DNA from: Pectinophora gossypiella
Lineage: Eukaryota > Arthropoda > Insecta > Lepidoptera > Gelechiidae
Direction of reading: 5' to 3'
DNA length: 64,000 nt
Assembly (NCBI RefSeq): GCF_024362695.1
Contig: NC_065426.1
Location: 10,570,236-10,634,235 of the forward strand
Program-made: the position numbers and the translations under genes
Part shown: piece by piece, positions 57,201 to 64,000 of the stretch
Numbering within the stretch: the stretch's first letter is position 1
Layout of the letters: every line of letters begins with the position of its first letter
The notes under the pieces: generated by a model
What the model was told of the DNA's origin: nothing
What the model saw: only the letters and a program-made list of their open reading frames with translations
Databases searched by the model: none

Positions 57201-59372
57201 AGATATTTCTACCAAACAAATACTTATCTGCAATACGAAGACAAAAATGAAAGCTGAATATATCCGATATTGGCAAAGTCTTTTAACGTGTGGCGTCATC
57301 AGTTCATACATACCGCTAACTGACCGGAATTGATCAGAAAAAGAACATGAACCAGATTTGAGAAGAGTATGCTAATTAGGAAAGGTGAAAATACCCGTAG
57401 CTGTTCATTAAGGCTCTTTATGCACAATGGAAAAACATTTTTCTTCTTTCAAGTATGAATTGAGAGCAAAAAATTCCATCAAATTTACCATAAACTTGCT
57501 TTAACTTCAGTAACCCCCACTGGAGCATCATCGTGGAGTATGCTCCGTAACTTGTCCAGTTGGTTGCAAGGAGGCCTGCTGTCAAAAATGTACACAGGCT
57601 ATTTAATTTTATGTTTCCTATTGTATTAAGGCTAAATTGCCCCACGTCCATTACAATATTTCGTTTCGTTCGTTCCTGCCACAAATCCTTGTCGCGTGCT
57701 TGTATGCTATGCTCATGCTATCTTTGTTAACATTTTTAGAAAGGCGTCGATTAGTTCTGTTGTCATCGTCGTAATCTGATGAACCTTTGACTGTGTTTAT
57801 TGAGCAGTAAGCATATTGTTGATATTTTTGATCAATTATGGTAATGCAACTAAAAAGGCTATTTAAATAAAGTAGGAATATTTATGACACCAGTTCGATG
57901 ACCCGGAGCGGATCTTGATCTCTTACATCAGAAGCAAAAGACAATTTTCCCAGTTTCACCGTCTTATTGTTAGAAATAGTATCAGTATTTATTACTGTTA
58001 GTAGAACTTTTATCACAAATTGTAATCGAACTGCTACACAATTACAACATTCCATTATTGTAACAACAAAGCGGATATGCGTAAAAAATGCCGCCTAAGA
58101 TGCAAGCAAGGTCGTTGCCTTTCTAAAAATGGCTGTATTGTCAGCTGATTTCTACTACAAGTATGGTAGTTAAGCCAACACCAATTAAAATAAAGCCATT
58201 TCGTTTTAACAAAAACTTTACGATACTATAATGACGACATCAATTGGTACATTTTTTATGCAGATACCTAAGTTACAGTCTTAAAAGTATTGCGCGTAAT
58301 GCAAACAGATTTTTTTTAAGAAAGCCGTCAGTTATGAGGATAAGCTAAATGTGCTATTACACGCACGTAAGCTAAAATTTTTGCAATAACTGCTTTAAAA
58401 AGTAAAAGTGGTGACGTAATAGCTCCGGACATTACGTGCACTATGGATAACTGGATTAGTGCTTATTTTATGGTTTCGTTGACATTTCCTTTTAAGTAAT
58501 CTTATTGCATCTGCTAATAATCGATACATTTTCATTTGGTGCGGTCCTATATTATATAAACTACTTTTTTATTAAAATAAGTAAAACACTAGCTGCTTGC
58601 TGGTTTGTACAGCTTTGTTGGTTTCATATTTAGCTAAGTCATTTAAGGGTGTATCCAAAAGCCAGCGACTTTTCTTGAATTTGTCTTTAGGACCAAGCAG
58701 TAAGGTATTTCTTCTTATAGAGTCGCATAATACCTATATAACAGCAACGCAAAATAATAATAACAAAGCCATCATTCCGTACATTTGTTACATTCAGTCT
58801 TTGTAAATAAAAATATATGGTTGGAAGTTAATGTCTCGGAAAGATATCAAAATTATGTATATATAGCGTATAATTAAAAACAATATACGACAGTAAAATT
58901 CTTCTAAATTGTTTTGTGTCGTAACAAAATAGAATAGATAAATAATTTATGTAGAGATTTGGATGCAATAGCACCATTTACCCTACAAAATTAATAACTC
59001 TTGTTAATTTTCCGCGCAAAAGTTAAAAAAAAAAAAAATCGATAAGTAAATAGCTGAAGAGAAAAGTTGTCGTGTTTTCTTAACTGGTTGGTACCTAGTG
59101 GATGGTCCTCTGCCACCCACAACAAATAGGTAGATAATCTGGCTTATTATTATTTTTTTTCTAAACGGTAGAGCCCCGTGCCTATACCTACACCAATATC
59201 CTGTAAGTACTTATAAAATACAATCTTTTTATCCACATCTCTTTTTACAAACCGAAATAAAAAACAAAAATATGACTTAAATTTGTCACACAGCTTGACT
59301 CAAACCGTCACACGCCTTCCTAACAAATTTTGGACCAACATTCTTCGATTTTAGACGATTTTACCAAACATA
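54225..59372 (+). other. First intron of Tmhs and/or intergenic; repeat-poor
   Basis: Unlike the rest of the window almost no known repeat occurs here. The exceptions are a B2-like end at about 57505-57610 (CCCCACTGGAGCATCATCG, GTACACAGGCTATTT) and a C-run at 56563-56574. No exon for TM3-TM4 of Tmhs was seen on the plus strand. Minus frames at 56822-57046 and 57418-57684 have no recognisable content. Confidence 0.5.
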
Positions 59373-59613
59373 ATGACTACGCTTACTACGTTCCCTGAGA
59401 AGGACAATTGTCCTCAGCCTTTATGTGAGGACACTGGGGCATTTAAAAAGTCTGAGAAGAGTCCAGAGCAGGCGTTGGAAGAATTGAAGGCGAAGGTTGA
59501 AGAGGAGAGAGCTGCCGAGGCTACACCAGTGCATATACCACACGTAGAGGATGTGCTTCCCAGTTCCAGTGCCTTGGCGCAACAAGCTGCTTCGGACTAT
59601 GACTATCTCCCAA
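59373..59613 (+). CDS. Tektin gene 1, exon 1
   Basis: 80 codons plus one base. The start ATG is in the context ATAATGAC. It holds a short charged helix (QALEELKAKVEEERAAEA). The donor GTATTC is weak but the only one that gives the right phase. The reading frame continuing past it (to 59723) goes into a SINE. Confidence 0.82.
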
Positions 59614-61310
59614 GTATTCATCTTCTTACGACCCTGTACCTCACAACCCTGGTGTCAGGGTTATTATTGAGCCGCCAAAGGGTGGCATCGCTCATATTAA
59701 CGACTATGTACGTCAGTAAGTAGTAACCGGAACCAATGTCTTCCCGTGCTTTTCCGAAGCATGGATCATCTTACTTTGATTGAGGTAAGCCTAACTCAGA
59801 CGCTGGTGGGGAGCGGAGAGTTGCCGTTCTATACGTGGTATTATTCCTTATTCTATGCTGCTGGGTAAAGACCTCCCCTTCCTCTTTTAATTTTTCGCGG
59901 TTCTGTGCGCACTCCAGCCAGTCTCTCCTGTAAAGGAACTAAATACTAAGGTATTGTTATTAGTACTTTTCAACGAGAGCGTAATTTTTAAATAACCTAG
60001 TAAGTTATCCAAAAGTAAATCTTTCAGATTTGAGGCCAGGTCCAGACGGCAAAGTGGACTGGACGCCTCTGGGAGGCATGACCGGCACAAGACCTCCTGT
60101 CAACAAGTACTCTATCAGCCGATACTCCCTCAACGAATGGAGGGCTCACAACGACGAGGTGTTAAGCCCTGACGTCATCACAGAGTCCAATATCGTTGAT
60201 TACAACGCCAAAACTGCTATCATGCAGGCCTTCGGAAACATAGACAAACAACAGAACGAGAACAATAAAAGACTCAAACAGAAAGCTAAAGACATCTTCA
60301 GATGGAAGACTGAGGTTGAACGGGCTTGCAAAGCCATTACTGAGGAAGTAGAAACCCTAGAATTTGAAAGGCAACGGCTAAAAGGTGCGTCACGAACGCT
60401 TATGTTACCAGAAGCCATTTCTAAGGAATGTTTAGAGCTGCGTTCTAATAGAGCTATTCCAGATTTAGTAGCTGATTTAGCTGAACAGGAGTTGCTTAAG
60501 GAGATGAAGCTGGTTAACGAAGTTCGAGCAACGTTCACGCAAACTTTGCAAAAGATCGAAGAGCAATTAGCGATCGACAAAGCAGCGAAACACAGGATCG
60601 AATTCGACTGGTGCGACAAAACCATGGCTTACAATACCGAGTCTATAAACCTGAGTCTGAACACCAAATCTCCTACGATCCTTTTCAGACCTGGAGCAAC
60701 TAGGTTTGGTGAGTATTCAGCTCCTTTGGAGTACTGGGAACATTTCTGTAGAGAGAACATTCAAAACGTGGAAGCGGCGAGGCAGAAATCTCTCGACTTA
60801 CGGAGCACTCTTAACGCTATATTGGTCCAGGGGGGCAGAAAACTTAGGACGCAAGCTGACAGAACTGATATGGCGTTAGCTGAAACTGTCGCTATCACCC
60901 AGGAGTTACTAACAAAGCTCGAGAAGACTCTTCTAGACACGCTTCAAAAGATTGCAGATATGGAAAATCTGATAGACACCTTGCATAACTCCATCGCCTC
61001 TATGGATGCAGCGATGAAATTGGCTCAGACTAGATTGGATAATAGGAACAATTGGAGGCCTCATGGTGAAAGCGTAAGGGATCAACCACATCTTGGTTTA
61101 ATTGAAGAGGTGAAGAAAATACATGAGACAGTGACGTCATTGCTTGGGCAATTGAAGAATGCCCAAAGGTTGAGGCAGGACTTGTGTAAGAAGAGGATTG
61201 ATTTGGAAAGAGACATTGCGTCAAAGAGGAAAACCTTGAACATTGACAGAGATAGATGTGGAATGATCAGGTCGCATTATCCATCCGCCTCAGAACTGGC
61301 CGGGTATTAG
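59373..61310 (+). CDS. Tektin, complete two-exon gene, 507 aa (gene span)
   Basis: Exon 1 59373-59613 and exon 2 60028-61310 join as CCA A|AT TTG in frame. Tektins are coiled-coil proteins inside the doublet microtubules of cilia and flagella; in insects this means mainly sperm and chordotonal cilia. The protein has a low-complexity N-terminus (about 1-95), then the tektin rod of heptad helices with LKGASRTLMLPEAISKECLE and DWCDKTMAYN. The family nonapeptide RPNVELCRD is altered to RPHGESVRD (from about 424). The end SHYPSASELAGY resembles tektin-3/4. The exact subfamily is not resolved. Confidence 0.9.
59636..59780 (-). repeat. SINE-1 tail in the tektin intron
   Basis: ACCTCACAACCCTGGTGTC, TTATTATTGAGCCGCCAAAG and the reversed core (GTGCTTTTCCGAAGCATGG) start about 20 bases after the donor of exon 1. 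Confidence 0.7.
60028..61310 (+). CDS. Tektin gene 1, exon 2
   Basis: Acceptor TCTTTCAG at 60020-60027. 427 codons to TAG 61308-61310. It encodes the whole tektin rod; KVDWTPLGG and VNKYSISRYS near its start recur in the neighbouring paralogue. Confidence 0.92.
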
Positions 61311-61520
61311 AACAGCTCAAGACTCTTTATCGACACAATTTAAAAAAGTAATGAAACGATTTTGAACTTAATTGGCGTGAGTTGTGTAATGTTTTGTAAG
61401 AGTAGAATTTTGAGAAGTTTTTAGAGTTATTTTGTTAATTATATAAAAATATTGCATGTGGTTGACGGCGTCATTCATTAATTAGTTTTAGGTGTTTTGA
61501 TTGATAAATTGAATGGTTTT

Positions 61521-61526
61521 AATAAA
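61521..61526 (+). terminator. Poly(A) signal of tektin gene 1
   Basis: AATAAA lies 211 bases after the stop and is followed by a T-rich stretch. Confidence 0.65.
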
Positions 61527-62084
61527 TTGCAGTGCATTTTTCAGTTTTCCAAATTGTTTATTTTGTTAAATAATACTTGGTAAATACATAAGCAAGTATA
61601 ATTTGCAAGAACACTAGCTTTTAATTTTTTATTGTCTTTCGCAATCCTTTCACTTGAAGTAGGTATAATGTTTCCTGATTTGATTACCACTTATTTTGCT
61701 TACTTATTATTGTTATGTAAGGTTAAACGGTGCGGTTGTTTAAGACCAATAGTGGTTTATGAGCAAATGAAAAATGTAGAAGGCGTTCAGCTGCTTCCTT
61801 TCCAGGGCTTGTCGTAAAAACCGACAGAGGATTGTTTTCTTTTTGTCGTGATCTTTACCTATAATGGGCGTTGGGCCAATCGATTTATCCCAATTCATCT
61901 TTATCAAAACTGGCTGTCTTCTGATTAAGTATTTGTATATCTGCGCATTACATTAGGGATTAAGGGCGTGATTTTAATGTAATGTATGGGCCAGAGTACT
62001 CTAAACCAGCGAGCATGCATGAAGTCTTTGATGAGAGTGGAGGAAGCGTAGGTGGTGTGTCAGGATCGTAGTAAGTGGCATGGT
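61527..62084. other. No gene recognised
   Basis: Downstream flank of tektin gene 1. The 61-codon frame at 61632 has no identifiable content. Confidence 0.4.
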
Positions 62085-62510
62085 ATAAGAACACAAAAAC
62101 TGACAGCTATCATTTCAAGGTCAGCCCAGCTGACGTCATCCGACCCTGTGTTGCCATTTCGTAAAAAATAAATTACCCACGTCCAATGTTTTTAATTTAC
62201 TTTCCAAGGAAATTTTGTAAGTACTTTTTATAAAAGATTTACGTACATTACGTTTTAATGATTTGTATACCTGACAAATATTAGAAATTTAATTCACTTA
62301 ATTTTCAATAATACCTAAAATTCTCGTCCTTGGAATGTTGGAGATACCAATTGAATGGTAACACTATGTCGTCAATGAATCATCAATGGGCTAGTAATGG
62401 CGGCTTGACATAGGATTGAGCATACCTGGTCTTCTTATACCGTGGTAAGTGGAATTCTGTGGTCTCTGCTTACCTCAAAGGGAAATAAGCGTGGTCCTAT
62501 GTATTTATGT
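62085..62510. mobile_element. MITE-H, then a LINE-N-like tail
   Basis: 62085-62445: GGCATGGTATAAGAAC, CAGCCCAGCTGACGTCATCC, GGCTAGTAATGGCGGC, TTCTTATACCGTGG. Then GTCTCTGCTTACC and AATAAGCGTGGTCC to about 62510. Confidence 0.65.
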
Positions 62511-62849
62511 ATTAAAGCTGCGTGAATCGCTCAGTTGATGAGCAAGAAACCTACGATGGGAACATAACACGCAGATGGGAAGTCTCACGACGTCATTGTT
62601 TTACGCAAAATAATTAACTTTTTGACGGTAGTTCGTAAACACAATACACCTTTACACGCACAGTTCCGGAGTTTTTAGTGGAAAGTATAATCGTTTATTC
62701 TGTTTATTGTTACTAAGATGAGATGAGATGTTGAGTGCAAATGATAACTAATAACAGACAATATAGAGGAAAGAAATGGCCTCGGTATCAATCCGTCACC
62801 ATATTGCTTATAAGGCAGTTTCTTATCTTCATGAGTCTATGGGTACTGT
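62511..62849. other. No gene recognised
   Basis: Unassigned sequence between two repeats. Confidence 0.35.
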
Positions 62850-63055
62850 GAGATGGATGGTAGGGCTTGCAGAGGAAGACCTAGAATGACGTACATTGGC
62901 CAAATTGGAGATGTCCTTAGAAAAGGTTTAGTACGATCTACTCTGAAACGACTGATGAATCTGGAGGAAGCAAGAGAAGTGTGTCAGGTGAAGCAAATGG
63001 AATTCCATAGTCTATTTACCCCGGTGGGAAATAGGCGTGAGTTTAAGTACCTACC
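62850..63055 (+). pseudogene. LINE-N 3' coding relic
   Basis: The frame from 62853 reads DGRACRGRPRMTYIGQIGDV, RKGLVRSTLKRLMNLEEARE, VCQVKQMEFHS, the C-terminal end of a LINE polyprotein. It ends with the AAATAGGCGTGAG tail. The same family was the target of SINE-3 at 19255-19700. Confidence 0.65.
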
Positions 63056-63303
63056 CCAAAACGGATTACGGCCTTGCGTTTGCTTGTATAAACAAAAAAG
63101 TTTTTCATGTAGTTTTCTACTTTCCTGGCCTTGATAAAACGATTCCATTATTCGAATAAAAATTAAATTAATAAATAAAAATACTGCCAATATAGTCATT
63201 TCTCGGGCGACAGACATGTGACAGTATCTGTTACTACATATTTAGTTTATAAGTTTAGTTTTAAACATTATTTAGCAATACTAGTACCAAAATTCTTGTA
63301 AAC
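63056..63303. promoter_or_regulatory. Upstream region of the second tektin gene
   Basis: Only about 250 bp separate the LINE-N relic from the ATG. Testis promoter elements could not be identified by eye. Confidence 0.3.
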
Positions 63304-64000
63304 ATGGAGAAAGAATTTAGCAAACATGACTGCCCGTTCATATGTCCCGGGTCTACTTTGACGGTCAGGAAGAAGAGGTATCCTCAAGCTGGACATCTTA
63401 ATGAGAGCGATAAGGACAGCATGGCTTATGTTCCTGGGATGATACAACCCCCAACGCCTACCTATTACCCCCCGGGCGCACCACCACCTTACCTCCCGCA
63501 ACCAACAGACAGCACAAGCGGTGACTACCTCGAAATGAACCCTATAGGACCCTGGGCCCCCGGCCACTTAGACTGGTCCCCCCAGGCCGGCAGCACTGGC
63601 GTCCGCCCAGTAGTCGACAAATACTCCATCACCCGCTACTCTACAGGGGAATGGAGGAAACACAACAAGTACATGCTCGAAGGAAAAACCACCGAGAAAG
63701 GTCGACAGCTCAACGAGAAATGCAAGAAAGACATCGATGATGCCTTCAAGAATATCAAAGCGAAAGGAGACAATACTAACAATATGCTGAATAAGAGAGT
63801 CAAGGATCTCGGGTACTGGAAGAAACAGGTAGAAAAGGCGCAGAAGCGAATGAGCGATGAACTGGAAGCTCTGGAGGTAGACCGTGCTCGGTTGAAAGGG
63901 GCAAGCAGAATCCTTATGATGCCCGAGGCAATATCCCGCGAGTGTCTCGAACTAAGGACACACAGATACGAACCAGATTTGGTTCGGGACAACGCTGAGC
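63304..64000 (+). CDS. Second tektin gene, 5' part, cut by the window edge
   Basis: ATG at 63304 in context AACATGGAG opens 232 codons without stop to the window end. The N-terminus is Pro/Tyr-rich (PPTPTYYPPGAPPPYLPQP), followed by LDWSPQAG and VVDKYSITRYSTGEWRKHNK, then the first tektin helices with RLKGASRILMMPEAISRECL. These blocks match tektin gene 1 position by position, so the two are tandem paralogues. No intron interrupts the region that is split in gene 1. The C-terminal rod and the nonapeptide lie outside the window. Confidence 0.9.
   Translation, partial: MEKEFSKHDCPFICPGSTLTVRKKRYPQAGHLNESDKDSMAYVPGMIQPPTPTYYPPGAPPPYLPQPTDSTSGDYLEMNPIGPWAPGHLDWSPQAGSTGVRPVVDKYSITRYSTGEWRKHNKYMLEGKTTEKGRQLNEKCKKDIDDAFKNIKAKGDNTNNMLNKRVKDLGYWKKQVEKAQKRMSDELEALEVDRARLKGASRILMMPEAISRECLELRTHRYEPDLVRDNAE

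Noticed and set aside
59614..59723. Continuation of tektin exon 1 to the stop at 59721
   Set aside because: The frame runs into a reversed SINE-1 tail. Splicing at 59613 restores the tektin frame with exon 2.

Overview
Kind of DNA. This is a nuclear window from an insect, almost certainly a moth or butterfly. It is AT-rich, with intron-split host genes that have GT-AG borders and AATAAA signals, and with dense tRNA-headed and 5S-headed SINEs, truncated LINEs and long-hairpin MITEs of the kind that fill lepidopteran introns. Species is not assigned. No bacterial genes, operons or CRISPR arrays are present.

Layout. 1-20767: no host gene that I can support; an accumulation of SINE, LINE and MITE relics, many nested and several with clean target-site duplications (TSDs). 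20772-29828: one complete Ty3/gypsy LTR retrotransposon on the minus strand (LTRs about 1.27 kb, gag, then pol reached through an apparent -1 frameshift), flanked by CTTT. 29869-35640: more SINEs and AT-rich unique DNA. 35758-52888, minus strand: a 14-exon gene whose exons join in frame to 827 aa and match RPS6KC1 (PX, MIT and a DFG-less kinase domain); its introns hold dozens of repeats and a 21-bp minisatellite. 52889-53821: short head-to-head intergenic stretch. 53822-54224, plus strand: first coding exon of an LHFPL/Tmhs four-helix membrane protein; the rest was not found. 59373-61310: complete two-exon tektin gene. 63304-64000: 5' part of a second, tandem tektin gene running off the window.

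How the genes relate. RPS6KC1 (endosomal phosphoinositide-binding pseudokinase) and Tmhs start 0.93 kb apart on opposite strands and may share a promoter region. The two tektins are tandem paralogues encoding axoneme (sperm flagellum) filament proteins. They lie downstream of, or inside the first intron of, Tmhs. I see no pathway joining the three gene types.

Local repeat labels (mine, not database names). SINE-1: tRNA-headed, about 315 bp. SINE-2: second tRNA-headed family. SINE-3: 5S rRNA-headed. SINE-4: third tRNA-headed family. B2: short retroposon whose tail contains GACGTATATAGGCTG. LINE-K: poly(A)-tailed LINE. LINE-L, LINE-W, LINE-N: 3' ends of three LINEs coding for reverse-transcriptase C-termini. 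LINE-D: 3' end with a TTCAAATTC border. MITE-C, G, H, J, M, Q: inverted-repeat elements. P: inverted-repeat, Penelope-like insertion. Borders of degenerate copies are good to about 10-20 bases.
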